Shown: positions 17,426 through 25,711, numbered from the stretch's first letter. The stretch: DNA of 64,000 bases from Paenibacillus sp. RUD330 (GCF_002243345.2 NZ_CP022655.2:4218501-4282500); one strand, 5' to 3'. The notes: generated from the letters alone by a model not told the origin. Program-made: numbers and translations.

Positions 17426-18176
17426 CGAAATTCCCTCCCAACACGCTGAGCGAGTCCAGAATCTGCTGGAAGAACGCCTGCCGGTTGTCCCCGCGGCGGA
17501 TCTCCGAGAAGAAACGGCCATCCTTGATGAAAATGATCCGCTGGCAGTAGCTGGCGCTGAACGGGTCATGCGTCACCATCAGCACAGTCGCGCCGAGCCG
17601 TTCATTGAGGTCCTTCAGCGATTCCATGACGTCCTTGGCCGACTTGGAATCGAGATTGCCCGTCAGCTCGTCGGCCAGCAGCAGCGACGGCTGGTGGATG
17701 ATCGCCCGCGCGATGGCGGCGCGCTGCTTCTGGCCGCCCGATACCTCGTAAGGGCGCTTCGCCAATATCGGAGCGATGCCGAGCAGAGCCGCCACCGGCT
17801 CCAGGGCCGTTTCGATCTTGGACGGAGAAGCGCCGTCGAGCACAAGCGGAAGCGCGATGTTTTCCTTGAGGCTGAGCGTGTCGAGCAGGTTGAAATCCTG
17901 GAACACGAATCCGAGCTCGCGGCGCCGGAACAGCGCCAGCTTGCGTTCGGACAGTCCGGCCGGATTGATGCCGCGCACCTGGATCGTGCCGGATGTCGGC
18001 TTGTCGATCGTCGACAGCAGATTGAGCAAGGTCGTCTTGCCGCTGCCGGACGGTCCCATAATGCCGACGAACTCCCCTGCGCCGACATTGAGATCGATGC
18101 TTTCCAGAGCTTTGTAGCTGACCTCGCCTTTGGTGCTGTATATTTTGCCCAGCGAGTTGACTTCGAGTATGTTCAT
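17400..18176 (-). CDS. bceA: BceA-type ABC transporter ATP-binding protein
   Basis: 258-residue ABC ATPase with Walker A GPSGSGKT (about 41-48), Q-loop FQDFNLLD, signature VSGGQKQR (about 146-153), Walker B LLLADEL and H-loop VTHDPF. This is the LolD/MacB-like subgroup used with FtsX-type permeases. It powers BceB to remove peptide antibiotics from their membrane targets and takes part in flux sensing with BceS. Its 3' end overlaps bceB. Upstream is a promoter region with a BceR-like box. ATG at 18176 follows GGGAGG by 11 bases. Confidence 0.92.
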   Translation of the reverse strand: MNILEVNSLGKIYSTKGEVSYKALESIDLNVGAGEFVGIMGPSGSGKTTLLNLLSTIDKPTSGTIQVRGINPAGLSERKLALFRRRELGFVFQDFNLLDTLSLKENIALPLVLDGASPSKIETALEPVAALLGIAPILAKRPYEVSGGQKQRAAIARAIIHQPSLLLADELTGNLDSKSAKDVMESLKDLNERLGATVLMVTHDPFSASYCQRIIFIKDGRFFSEIRRGDNRQAFFQQILDSLSVLGGNFDDVPFARA

Positions 18177-18228
18177 TTCGTTTGGATCCTCCCGATTCTA
18201 TCCTGTCTTTGTATCTGGCTTGGTTCCA

Positions 18229-18293
18229 AGTATAGCCGGGAGGCCGCGGCCGGCCCATTGATTCAGCTTACAGACCGCCTTACAAAGTTGTCA
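18229..18293 (-). promoter_or_regulatory. bceAB promoter region with BceR-like box
   Basis: TTACA-AAGT-TGTCA (18280-18293) fits the BceR-type inverted repeat TNACA-N4-TGTNA. It overlaps the end of the kinase gene. Downstream on the minus strand TATACT (18229-18234) is a reasonable -10 with no good -35, as expected for an activated promoter; the box centre is 52 bases upstream of it. Antibiotic-dependent induction of bceAB by the adjacent BceRS is inferred from the motif and gene order. Confidence 0.65.
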
Positions 18294-19367
18294 CCTGACA
18301 TGGAGATCCTTATGGATGGCTTCCCCGTGGAAGGACAGAGTCGCGGTCGTCCCCTCTCCCGCCGCGGATTCAAGCTCCAGCCCGACGCCCATGCGCGAGG
18401 CGACCTCCCGGGCCAGGTAGAGGCCCATGCCCGTCGACTCCTCCGTCTTGCGGCCGTTCTCTCCGGTGAAGAACGGATCGAACACTCGGGGAATATCCTG
18501 CGCCGGAATGCCGATGCCTTCATCCTGAACGGAGATGCTTGTCCGTCCGCCGGCCTGGCTGACGATTGCGATGGCCAGCTTTTTGCTGCCGGGCTTGGGA
18601 CGAGAGTATTTGACGGCATTGGCCACCAGCTGCGCAAGCAGGAAATGCAGCCATTTCTCGTCGGTCTCGACCCATCCCTCCCCCGTGATGCGGGGATAAA
18701 CGCCGGCGGCGATGATCAGCCTCTTGTGCGCGTTGACCGCCGTGCGGGCGGCCTCGTGAAGAGAGACGCGCCTCGGATGGAAGTCCATCGCGAATTCGTC
18801 CAGGCGGGCGGTGTGCATCATCTGCTCGAGGCCGCGGGTCAGCTTGTCCGTTTCCTCCCGGAGGCTGGCCGAGGCATCCTGAAGCTCCTGGCCGACAAGG
18901 CCCGGCTTGCTGGCCGCGTTCTGCGCGATCAGATCGATGACGGATACCGGCGTCTTCATATGATGCACCCATTGGAACACGAAATGCCGGTGCAGCTCCC
19001 GCTCGCGGTTATGCTGCTCGAGCCGGTCCTGGCTCTGATGGCCGAGCACCGAGATCAGCTCGGCCGTTTTTTTCTGCTCCGCCGTGACCGGCGACAGCAG
19101 CGGCTTCCAGCCGGCCGGCTGCCCGGTCATCCGGAGCAGCTGCTCCAGGTAAGCCCTCTGGCGCAAGTAGCCGAGCGTCAGTCCAGCTCCCGTCATGCAG
19201 AGCGACAAGAGCAGGAAATAGCCGAGAACCGCCCAATCGACGCCGGCGGAAGACATCACCCTTTCCAGGTACCAGATCGCCGCTCCGGTCAGCAGGGATG
19301 ACGCCACGACGGCAAGAGGAAACAGCTGCCCGCGCAAATAAAGCAGCAGAGCCGAGTGCGAATTCAT
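18291..19367 (-). CDS. bceS: BceS-type intramembrane-sensing histidine kinase
   Basis: 358-residue kinase. Two N-terminal membrane helices (about 13-33 and 45-67) are separated by only about ten residues, so there is no extracellular sensor domain; family members detect the activity of the BceAB transporter. The DHp motif FQWVHHMKTPVS places the phosphoacceptor at H135. The HATPase domain shows the N-box LVANAVKYSRP, DEGIGI and GMGLYL. Its start overlaps the response-regulator stop by ATGA. It is followed by 114 bases containing the bceA promoter region, so bceRS and bceAB can be controlled separately. Confidence 0.92.
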   Translation of the reverse strand: MNSHSALLLYLRGQLFPLAVVASSLLTGAAIWYLERVMSSAGVDWAVLGYFLLLSLCMTGAGLTLGYLRQRAYLEQLLRMTGQPAGWKPLLSPVTAEQKKTAELISVLGHQSQDRLEQHNRERELHRHFVFQWVHHMKTPVSVIDLIAQNAASKPGLVGQELQDASASLREETDKLTRGLEQMMHTARLDEFAMDFHPRRVSLHEAARTAVNAHKRLIIAAGVYPRITGEGWVETDEKWLHFLLAQLVANAVKYSRPKPGSKKLAIAIVSQAGGRTSISVQDEGIGIPAQDIPRVFDPFFTGENGRKTEESTGMGLYLAREVASRMGVGLELESAAGEGTTATLSFHGEAIHKDLHVR

Positions 19368-20125
19368 TCCCGTCTTTCCCCGGCTGCGGACGGACGGCCT
19401 GCCCCGGCTTCGCGAAGCGCGGCCTCGTTCAGCCTGTAGCCCTGTCCGCGCACCGTTTCCAGCACGCCTCCAAGCCCGATCTCCTCCAGCTTGCGGCGGA
19501 GCCGGGTGACGTTGACCGTGAGCGTATTGTCATCGACAAAGCTCGTGTCGTCCCACAGATTCTCGAGCAGGCTGTCCCGGGATACGATCCGGCCTCCGCC
19601 CTCCATCAGGCTCTGCGCGAGCAGCCGCTCGTTTTTGGTCAGCTCCACGCAGCCGCCCTGCCATTCCAGCAGGCTGCGGCTCGCATCCAGGCCGAGAGCG
19701 CCCATGGCGACGGCTTGCTCGGCATCGCCGGAGGCTGCGGCGTCAGCCGCAGTGGAGTACTCTCCGTATGCGCGGCGCAGCGCGCTTTTGATTTTGGCCA
19801 TGAGCAGATCCAGATGGATCGGCTTGGTTACATAGTCGTCCCCGCCGTTCTCGATCGCCATCACCTGGTCCATCTCTCCCGAACGCGCGGAGATGAACAG
19901 GACGGGAGCCTTGGAATGCTGGCGGAACTGGCGGCACCAATAAAAGCCGTCGAAATACGGCAGATTGATGTCCATCAGCACCAGATGAGGCTCGTGCTCG
20001 CGGAAATCCTCGTTCAGATCCTTGAACCTGGCCGCCCGCTGCGGCTGGAAGCCATAACGCTCCAGCGCTCCCGCCAGCTGCTCGGCGATTTTGTCATCGT
20101 CCTCGACGATCGTGATTCGGTACAT
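19364..20125 (-). CDS. bceR: BceR-type response regulator (OmpR family)
   Basis: 253-residue regulator with a receiver domain (acidic E8, D9, D10; phosphoacceptor D52 in LMDINLPY; Lys in VTKPI near 102). An extended Ala-rich linker leads to an OmpR-type winged helix (ELTKNERLLAQSLMEGGG; VNVTRLRRKLEEIGL; VRGQGYRLN). ATG at 20125 is chosen because GGAGGGGAATTCT precedes it; a longer frame upstream lacks a binding site. It is phosphorylated by BceS and expected to bind the TNACA-N4-TGTNA box upstream of bceA. Confidence 0.92.
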   Translation of the reverse strand: MYRITIVEDDDKIAEQLAGALERYGFQPQRAARFKDLNEDFREHEPHLVLMDINLPYFDGFYWCRQFRQHSKAPVLFISARSGEMDQVMAIENGGDDYVTKPIHLDLLMAKIKSALRRAYGEYSTAADAAASGDAEQAVAMGALGLDASRSLLEWQGGCVELTKNERLLAQSLMEGGGRIVSRDSLLENLWDDTSFVDDNTLTVNVTRLRRKLEEIGLGGVLETVRGQGYRLNEAALREAGAGRPSAAGERRE

Positions 20126-20287
20126 AGAATTCCCCTCCATATAAGGAAAGTTTACCACAAAGGAGAAAAACGATGAGCCGGGCTTAGGTCGGGAGATGAG
20201 ACGCCATGCAAAGGCGGGAGGGAAACCGACTCGACGCAGCTCCCAAGAGAGGTCGATGGACCAGTTGCGGCATCTAGATAAGACCGC

Positions 20288-20316
20288 TTTACAGTTTGGC
20301 ATCGATTGGGTATGTT
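20288..20316 (+). promoter_or_regulatory. Candidate promoter of the FAD dehydrogenase gene
   Basis: TTTACA (20288-20293), 17-base spacer, TATGTT (20311-20316), about 117 bases before the ATG. The rest of 20126-20433 shows no convincing gene and no obvious riboswitch fold. Confidence 0.4.
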
Positions 20317-20433
20317 CAATGGTGAATGCTCGGGTTTATTTCGAACGGCAGATCGGGTGGCCAAATACAGAACGAGTGAGTCCAGCCCGCGCATGCTTGA
20401 AAACGCTTTTATGCCGATAAGGAGGGGTCCATC

Positions 20434-22089
20434 ATGAACTACGACGTCATCGTAGTCGGGGCGGGGCTGGCCGGGCTCGCCGCCGTATCCGAGCTGGCCG
20501 CAGCCGGCAAGAAAGTGCTGCTCGTCGATCAGGAGCCGGAAGCGTCTCTGGGCGGGCAAGCCTGGTGGTCGTTCGGAGGGCTGTTTCTCGTTGATTCGCC
20601 GGAGCAGCGCAGGATGGGCATCAAGGATACCCGAGAGCTCGCCCTTCAGGACTGGCTCGGCTCCGCCGGCTTCGACCGCGCGGAGGATGAGGACCGCTGG
20701 GGCCGCCAGTGGGCAGAGGCCTACGTGGACTTCGCCGCCGGAGAGAAGCGAGCATGGCTGCGGTCCCTCGGCATCTCCTTCTTTCCTGTGGTGGGCTGGG
20801 CGGAGCGCGGCGGTTATCTTGCCGAAGGGCATGGCAATTCCGTGCCTCGCTTCCATATTGTCTGGGGCACGGGACCTGGAATCGTGAAGCCTTTCGAGGC
20901 CAGAGTCCGGGACGCCATAACGTCAGGGCTTGTCGATTACCGTCCCCGCCACCGGGTCGACGGCTTCATCAAGCAAGGGGCTGCCATCGCCGGGGTGCAT
21001 GGCGCCGTGCTGGAGCCCAGCCTGGCCGGGCGCGGCGAAGCGAGCTCCCGCGAGCCTATCGGCGATTTCGAATTCCATGCCTCAGCCGTGCTCGTGGCCA
21101 GCGGAGGAATCGGCGCGAACCACGAGCTCGTCAGGCAGAACTGGCCGGAGCGGCTCGGCCGCCCGCCCGCGACCATGCTGTCCGGCGTCCCGGCCCACGT
21201 CGACGGGCGGATGTTAGGCATCGCGGAGCAGGCGGGCGGCCGCATCGTCAACCGGGACCGGATGTGGCATTATACCGAGGGCATCAAAAACTGGAGCCCT
21301 GTCTGGGACCTCCACGGAATCCGGATTTTGCCCGGCCCTTCCTCCATGTGGCTGAATGCCGAAGGAAGACGGTTTCCCGCCCCCCATTTCCCCGGCTTCG
21401 ACACGCTGGGCACGCTCCAGGCCATCCAGGATACGGGGTACGATTACTCCTGGTTCATCCTCACCCATAAGGTCATCGGCAAGGAATTCGCCCTCTCCGG
21501 CTCGGAACAGAATCCGGATCTGACGGGAAAGAGCATCCGGGGCGTGCTGGGGCGGGCCCTCTCCTCCGTGCCCGGACCGGTTCAGGCTTTCCTGGACAAA
21601 GGAGAGGACTTCGTGACGGCCGGCAGCGTGGCCGAGCTGGCTGCAGGCATGAACCGAATCGCGGGCAGCTCCCTGATCCATGCGGCCGAGCTGGAGCGGC
21701 AGCTGCTCGCCAGAGACCGTGAAATAGACAACAAGTTCTCCAAAGACCTGCAAATCGTGGCGCTCCGGGGAGCCAGGAGCTATCTCGGAGACAGGCTCAT
21801 CCGTACGGCGGCTCCCCATAAATTCCTTGATCCGGCCCACGGCCCTCTCATTGCCGTAAGGCTGAGGATCGTCAGCCGCAAGACGCTGGGAGGCCTCCAG
21901 ACCGATCTGTCCGGGCGGGCGCTCGACTCCGAGGGAGCTCCCGTTCCCGGCCTCTATGCCGCAGGCGAAGCGGCCGGCTTCGGAGGCGGCGGCGTGCACG
22001 GCTACCGCGCGCTGGAGGGCACCTTCCTCGGCGGCTGCCTGTTCACCGGACGGCAAGCGGGACGGGCGCTCTCCGAGCAGCTCCGCTAA
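20434..22089 (+). CDS. FAD-binding dehydrogenase (fumarate reductase/3-ketosteroid dehydrogenase superfamily)
   Basis: 551-residue soluble FAD_binding_2 protein. Residues 3-14 carry the Rossmann motif VIVVGAGLAGLA, followed by VDQEP and the GGQAWWSFGGLF loop. The C-terminal FAD motif GLYAAGEAAGFGGGGVHGY (about 502-520) is typical of KstD/FrdA-like proteins of about 550 residues annotated as FAD-binding dehydrogenases. No signal peptide or heme motif is present, so it is cytoplasmic and not a flavocytochrome. The substrate is unknown; the family dehydrogenates or reduces C-C bonds next to carbonyls. ATG at 20434 follows AAGGAGG. It stands alone. Confidence 0.82.
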   Translation: MNYDVIVVGAGLAGLAAVSELAAAGKKVLLVDQEPEASLGGQAWWSFGGLFLVDSPEQRRMGIKDTRELALQDWLGSAGFDRAEDEDRWGRQWAEAYVDFAAGEKRAWLRSLGISFFPVVGWAERGGYLAEGHGNSVPRFHIVWGTGPGIVKPFEARVRDAITSGLVDYRPRHRVDGFIKQGAAIAGVHGAVLEPSLAGRGEASSREPIGDFEFHASAVLVASGGIGANHELVRQNWPERLGRPPATMLSGVPAHVDGRMLGIAEQAGGRIVNRDRMWHYTEGIKNWSPVWDLHGIRILPGPSSMWLNAEGRRFPAPHFPGFDTLGTLQAIQDTGYDYSWFILTHKVIGKEFALSGSEQNPDLTGKSIRGVLGRALSSVPGPVQAFLDKGEDFVTAGSVAELAAGMNRIAGSSLIHAAELERQLLARDREIDNKFSKDLQIVALRGARSYLGDRLIRTAAPHKFLDPAHGPLIAVRLRIVSRKTLGGLQTDLSGRALDSEGAPVPGLYAAGEAAGFGGGGVHGYRALEGTFLGGCLFTGRQAGRALSEQLR

Positions 22090-22173
22090 CAGAGCCGCAG
22101 CGGCAGGCTCATGCTGCGCACGGATTCAAGCCGGCAGCGCTCGGGCTGGGCGTTCCCCTTTATCCTCCGAAGA

Positions 22174-22209
22174 TAAAAATGCCCCGGCGGTCGAATCCGA
22201 CGCCGGGGC
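22174..22209 (-). terminator. Terminator of the DinB-fold gene
   Basis: GCCCCGGCG (22181-22189) pairs with CGCCGGGGC (22201-22209). On the minus strand it is followed by ATTTTTATCTT. The hairpin also lies past the plus-strand FAD gene, so it may act weakly in both directions. Confidence 0.7.
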
Positions 22210-22333
22210 TTCCTGATGAGCTCGAACATAGGTCATGACCTGACGGATCCAGCGTCCAAAGAGCTTGCGCCAGCAACGGCCTCGGGCTTTATGCTGCGCC
22301 TGGCGTTTTGGAACGTCGGTTGAACGTCCGCTC

Positions 22334-22792
22334 TTACCCGCGGCTGACGAAGAAAGGCAGCTTCTCGATGCCGGCCAAGCGCAGATAGACGAACAATTGG
22401 CCTTTATGGTGAATCTCATGATCCTTCGCATTCTGGAGCAGGACATGTCCCGGCATCGCGTTTCCGAAGAAATCGATTTCCCGGTCCAGCTGTTCCCTGC
22501 CGATCGGGCGAAGCAGCTCCTCCGCCTTCTCCGTTGCAGCTGCGGCAAACGCCCGCAGCTCATCGGCCGTATGGATCGGACTCGGCTTGTCTCCCGGGTT
22601 GAAAGAGCCGTTCGCAACCGTCGCGGCGAACACGACCATCGAGGCGGCGATATGGACGACGAGCTCGGACAATGACATGGCCTGCTCCCAAGGCTTCATG
22701 TCCAGTTGCTCATCTGTTACCTGTTCCAGCATTTGAGGCAAAACGTTGCGGTGGCTGCGCCACTCGGCGATAAATCCATTGATGTCAGTCAT
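22334..22792 (-). CDS. DinB/YfiT-fold metalloprotein
   Basis: 152-residue four-helix-bundle protein of the DinB superfamily. The metal-binding histidines are visible: one in LSELVVHIAAS (about H47) and the HxxxH pair in KDHEIHHKGQLFVYLR near the C-terminus. Such proteins bind divalent metal, and several are thiol-dependent (bacillithiol or mycothiol) transferases. The sequence does not show which applies here. ATG at 22792 follows AAAGGAGAACC. It is a single-gene transcript ending at the hairpin at 22.2 kb. Confidence 0.85.
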   Translation of the reverse strand: MTDINGFIAEWRSHRNVLPQMLEQVTDEQLDMKPWEQAMSLSELVVHIAASMVVFAATVANGSFNPGDKPSPIHTADELRAFAAAATEKAEELLRPIGREQLDREIDFFGNAMPGHVLLQNAKDHEIHHKGQLFVYLRLAGIEKLPFFVSRG

Positions 22793-23048
22793 CTCATGGT
22801 TCTCCTTTGGTGGATGGGATGGGCCGATATGTATAACGGCATCCCTAATTATATCGGACGGCAGGGGTCATTTCATCCTGGCGAGCCTGCGCCATGCAGC
22901 CGCATCTCTCGGCTGCTCGCTGCCTCAGAGAGGCTTCATTCCCAAATGGCATGGCTTCGTACTCAAAAGCGCTCATTTTCAAATACGCTTCGTTCCCTCT
23001 GGCGCTTCATCATCCAGGTTCGGACAGAACGGCACCGGCCCTGAAACC

Positions 23049-23103
23049 TTGACATCCTGCAAAGGAACAACTAAACTGAAAATAAATGACTGACATTCAT
23101 TCA
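23049..23103 (+). promoter_or_regulatory. tetR promoter and operator
   Basis: TTGACA (23049-23054), 17-base spacer, TAAACT (23072-23077). The operator TGACTGACATTCATTCA (23087-23103) covers the expected start of transcription. A near-identical copy (one base different) precedes the SMR genes at 23726-23742. The preceding part of the intergenic region (22793-23048) shows no gene. Confidence 0.75.
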
Positions 23104-23127
23104 TAAGTGGAGAGGATCGTGCTTCCC

Positions 23128-23697
23128 GTGGATAAACGACAGCTTATCATCGATGCCGCCATCGCGGTCTTGCAGGAGAAGGGAATGGAAAAGACCAAGA
23201 TTTCCGACATCGTAAAAGCGGCCGGAATCGCTCAAGGCACCTTTTATTTGTATTTCCCTTCGAAGCTGTCGGTCATGCCTGCAATCGCGGAAGTCATGGT
23301 CCGGAACATTCTCGTCCGCTTGAATGCGGTCGATGACGGCGGCAGCGCCAGGGAGCAGCTGGACGGCATGGTCGAAGCGATCTTCGAGGTCACCGAGCAG
23401 CATCAGGATCTGTCCGCGCTGATCTACTCCGGCATCACCCAGACGGAGCATGTCCGGGAGTGGGAAGCCATTTACGATCCTATTTACAGCTGGATCAACG
23501 GACGGCTGCTTCAGTTCCGGCAACGAGGCGAAATACGTCCCTCCATCGCGGCCGGTTATGCCGCCAAGCTTGTGCTTGGGCTAATCGAAACCGCCGCCGA
23601 GCAGAATTATTTGTACGCCTCCTCGGACAACGCAGTCGTGGAGGCGCATGTTGCCGAGCTTAAAGCGTTTCTGGCCGCAGGGCTCGGAGTGAAATGA
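23128..23697 (+). CDS. TetR-family repressor of the SMR exporter
   Basis: 189-residue regulator. The N-terminal helix-turn-helix KTKISDIVKAAGIAQGTFYLYFPSK is typical TetR. The C-terminal domain (about 60-189) is a helical ligand-binding/dimerisation region with no recognisable ligand residues. GTG at 23128 is chosen because GGAGAGG lies 12 bases upstream; GTGs at 23107 and 23119 are too near or before it. It lies directly upstream of a paired SMR exporter, the same composition as the B. subtilis yvdT-yvdR-yvdS locus. The two 17-bp operators indicate that it represses itself and the exporter. Confidence 0.88.
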   Translation: MDKRQLIIDAAIAVLQEKGMEKTKISDIVKAAGIAQGTFYLYFPSKLSVMPAIAEVMVRNILVRLNAVDDGGSAREQLDGMVEAIFEVTEQHQDLSALIYSGITQTEHVREWEAIYDPIYSWINGRLLQFRQRGEIRPSIAAGYAAKLVLGLIETAAEQNYLYASSDNAVVEAHVAELKAFLAAGLGVK

Positions 23698-23725
23698 CGG
23701 CTCCGCGTCTTTTTCCAACCAATAG

Positions 23726-23742
23726 TGACTGACGTTCATTCA
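23726..23742 (+). promoter_or_regulatory. TetR operator before the SMR genes
   Basis: TGACTGACGTTCATTCA differs from the site before tetR by one base at the dyad centre, and its half-sites follow TGANTGAN. It lies 24 bases before the first SMR start codon, where bound repressor would block transcription of the pair. Confidence 0.75.
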
Positions 23743-23765
23743 TTTCATTGAAAGGTGTGTGTCTC

Positions 23766-24140
23766 ATGCATGCGCAACCACAAACCAAACCCGCCAAGCC
23801 GCAATTAGGCTGGCTGTTCGTCGGACTGACCTGCCTCATGGAATGGATCTGGGTATATGGCTTCCATACCGCGAATCTCCCTTGGCACTTCGTCCTGATC
23901 GCCCTTCTCATCGTCGTTGATTTCTACTTCCTATATCGGGCTTGCCAGTTCATCCCTACCGGCACCGTATACGCCCTGTTCGCCGCAGCGGGAACCATCG
24001 GCACCGCGCTGATGGACGTCACCCTGTTCGGGGGCGCCTTCAGCGTCGCCAAAAGCCTGTTCATGATTCTGCTGCTGCTCGGAATCGTCATGCTGAAGCT
24101 GGCGGACGGCAAAAGCGCCGATACCTCGCCCAACAGCTAG
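23766..24140 (+). CDS. SMR-family efflux protein, subunit 1 (YvdR/YkkC-like)
   Basis: 124-residue, four-helix small multidrug resistance protein. After a short polar N-terminus come helices GWLFVGLTCLMEWIWVYGF, HFVLIALLIVVDFYFLYRAC, TVYALFAAAGTIGTALMDV and LFMILLLLGIVMLKLA. The essential membrane glutamate of SMR proteins is E26 in helix 1. Two-component SMR pairs assemble as antiparallel heterodimers that export small cations such as guanidinium or quaternary amines by proton antiport. ATG at 23766 follows AAAGG. No guanidine riboswitch is seen; control is by the TetR operator. Confidence 0.88.
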   Translation: MHAQPQTKPAKPQLGWLFVGLTCLMEWIWVYGFHTANLPWHFVLIALLIVVDFYFLYRACQFIPTGTVYALFAAAGTIGTALMDVTLFGGAFSVAKSLFMILLLLGIVMLKLADGKSADTSPNS

Positions 24141-24205
24141 TATAAACCGGCAGGCAGCCAAGGGCCGGTTCAAGCATGCAGAAAAATAACATGGAGGTTA
24201 TCATC

Positions 24206-24520
24206 ATGGGTTGGATCTTTGTATTCTCCGCCGCGGTCTGCGAAGTGACCGGAGTCGTAGGACTCAGCCGCTTCTCCAAGCGCAAAAGCTGGCTGAACGC
24301 CCTGCTGTTCGCCGGAGGCTTCGCGGCGTCGTTCATCCTGCTTTACGCTTCGTTTCAATATCTCCAGCTCAGCATCGCCTATACGGTATGGATCGGGCTC
24401 GGAACCTCGCTTGCCGTCGTGACGAACATGATCTTTTTCGGCGAATCGAAAAGCAGGATGCGGATGCTCAGCCTGCTGCTGATCGTCATCGGGGTGAGCG
24501 GACTGAAGGCGGTATCTTGA
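24206..24520 (+). CDS. SMR-family efflux protein, subunit 2 (YvdS/YkkD-like)
   Basis: 104-residue four-helix SMR protein, the standard family length. Glutamate E13 (AAVCEVTGVVGL) is the conserved proton/substrate residue, and SIAYTVWIGLG is the conserved third-helix dimerisation motif. ATG at 24206 follows GGAGG by 8 bases. It lies 65 bases after subunit 1 on the same strand, so the two are co-transcribed and expected to form a heterodimer. Confidence 0.9.
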   Translation: MGWIFVFSAAVCEVTGVVGLSRFSKRKSWLNALLFAGGFAASFILLYASFQYLQLSIAYTVWIGLGTSLAVVTNMIFFGESKSRMRMLSLLLIVIGVSGLKAVS

Positions 24521-24536
24521 AACCTTGCATTCGATT

Positions 24537-24962
24537 TTACGAAGCTTTCGAGATTTTAAAAGCGAACTCCCATGTTGCGGTATTGCCGGAATAGCGGCCA
24601 CGGTTCTCGACGACGGTCACTTTGATTTTTTTTGTCACCGTGCCCTTGATAGTGGACAGCTTGATTGTCGCGCTGCCTTGTCCAAGGTCAGGAATCTTGT
24701 CCTGCTCCTCGACGTCGACTTTCAGCTTGATGGCTTCGCTGCCTTTTAACGTCAGCGTCACCGAATGGCCCTCCTCGATCTCCTTGCTGCCAGCCCGCGC
24801 TTCATACCGCCACTCGTTGCCGACATGATTGTTCTCGACCAGCTTCGCGCTTACGAATGTGACTTTGACGCTTGTTGCTTTGGGGGCCGCCGACAGCGGT
24901 TGGGCGGCAAAAGCAAACAAGAGCAGCAGAGCCAGCAGACCGCCTATTCCTTTTCTCTTCAT
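24537..24962 (-). CDS. Secreted beta-rich hypothetical protein
   Basis: 141-residue exported protein with signal peptide MKRKGIGG + hydrophobic core ending AQPLSA-A near residue 25. The mature part has alternating charged and aliphatic residues (SVTLTLKGSEAIKLKVDVEE; ATIKLSTIKGTVTKKIKVTV), which suggests a beta-sandwich. No catalytic motif, lipobox or wall-anchor is seen. ATG at 24962 follows GAGAGG. It converges on the SMR genes with only 16 bases between stop codons. Family not recognised. Confidence 0.72.
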   Translation of the reverse strand: MKRKGIGGLLALLLLFAFAAQPLSAAPKATSVKVTFVSAKLVENNHVGNEWRYEARAGSKEIEEGHSVTLTLKGSEAIKLKVDVEEQDKIPDLGQGSATIKLSTIKGTVTKKIKVTVVENRGRYSGNTATWEFAFKISKAS

Positions 24963-25141
24963 GCGCGTCTTCCTCTCCCTTTGTCTAAAGAGTATCACAG
25001 CATATATATGAATGGTATAAATATATCCATAAATGGAGTTCTAGAAAGAACCATCAAAAATCTCCGCTGCTTTTTCGGAATCTGATTTGCACCTGTCGGT
25101 TGAGCTTCGGGTGGAGCTATTCGCTGTTTTCTGTTCCACGC

Positions 25142-25192
25142 AAAAAAAACCTTTCGAATGAATGCATGTGCAGCATGCATTCATTCGAAAGG
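25142..25192 (-). terminator. Very long perfect hairpin terminator of the IscA-type gene
   Basis: A 19-bp perfect stem (25150-25168 with 25174-25192) has a 5-base loop and, on the minus strand, eight T residues (25142-25149). It is 120 bases past the IscA-type stop. A second small hairpin, GAGCCTTA-CTG-TAAGGCTC (25293-25311), abuts that stop codon. The remaining part of 24963-25312 has no gene. Confidence 0.85.
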
Positions 25193-25312
25193 TGAAGTTC
25201 ACAACCCATAACTGTCGTGGATCAAGGCTCTTGTCGGACCTCCAGCATGCAGCCATGGAATTGAAATACTCATATCCTGCTCAACCGTCTCAGAGCCTTA
25301 CTGTAAGGCTCC

Positions 25313-25672
25313 TCAGCACTCGTCCGGCTTCGGCTTGCCGGCGTCGCTCGCCGTGCGGAAGCTGCTGCCGCAGCCGCAGGTGACAGTCGCGTTGGGGTTG
25401 TGGATCGTGAAGCCGCCGCCCATGGCGCCTTCCTTCCAGTCGATCTCGAGGCCGCGCAGGTACTTCGCGCTGTCGCTGTCGACAACGACCTTGACGCCGT
25501 TGACGTCGAGCTCCTGGTCATCGCTCTTCTGCTCGTCGTCGAAGCCCATCCCGTAGGAGAAGCCGCTGCAGCCGCCTTCCTTGACGCCGACGCGCAGGAA
25601 CAAGTTCGCTGCTTCTTCGGCAGCGAGCATTTCTTTTATTTTATCCGAGGCCGTTTCACTGATCTCGATCAT
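25313..25672 (-). CDS. IscA/ErpA-type Fe-S cluster carrier (YutM-like)
   Basis: 119-residue A-type carrier (HesB/IscA family). The three ligand cysteines are present at C35 (EGGCSGFSY) and C99/C101 (CGCGSSF). It accepts Fe-S clusters from a scaffold and passes them to target enzymes. The region between (FTIHNPNATVT) is conserved. The C-terminal tail beyond CGCGSSF is longer than usual. It lies near a NifU-type protein, YuzB and YutJ, and is divergent from mqnE, itself a 4Fe-4S enzyme. B. subtilis has an equivalent yut cluster. Confidence 0.92.
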   Translation of the reverse strand: MIEISETASDKIKEMLAAEEAANLFLRVGVKEGGCSGFSYGMGFDDEQKSDDQELDVNGVKVVVDSDSAKYLRGLEIDWKEGAMGGGFTIHNPNATVTCGCGSSFRTASDAGKPKPDEC

Positions 25673-25711
25673 ATCGTCTTCATCCTCCTGTCAAAGCTGG
25701 CGATTGATTCA

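Noticed and set aside
15167-17449. 760-residue plus-strand open frame
   Set aside because: It spans the end of the small membrane gene and the reverse of bceB; no binding site and biased Arg/Gln/Asp composition.
22181-22209. tRNA-like GGTCGAATCC segment
   Set aside because: It is the loop of a GC-rich terminator; no acceptor stem or anticodon arm can be drawn.
23700-23765. Guanidine riboswitch before the SMR pair
   Set aside because: The leader is only about 65 bases and contains the TetR operator; no ACGR-type guanidine core is visible.
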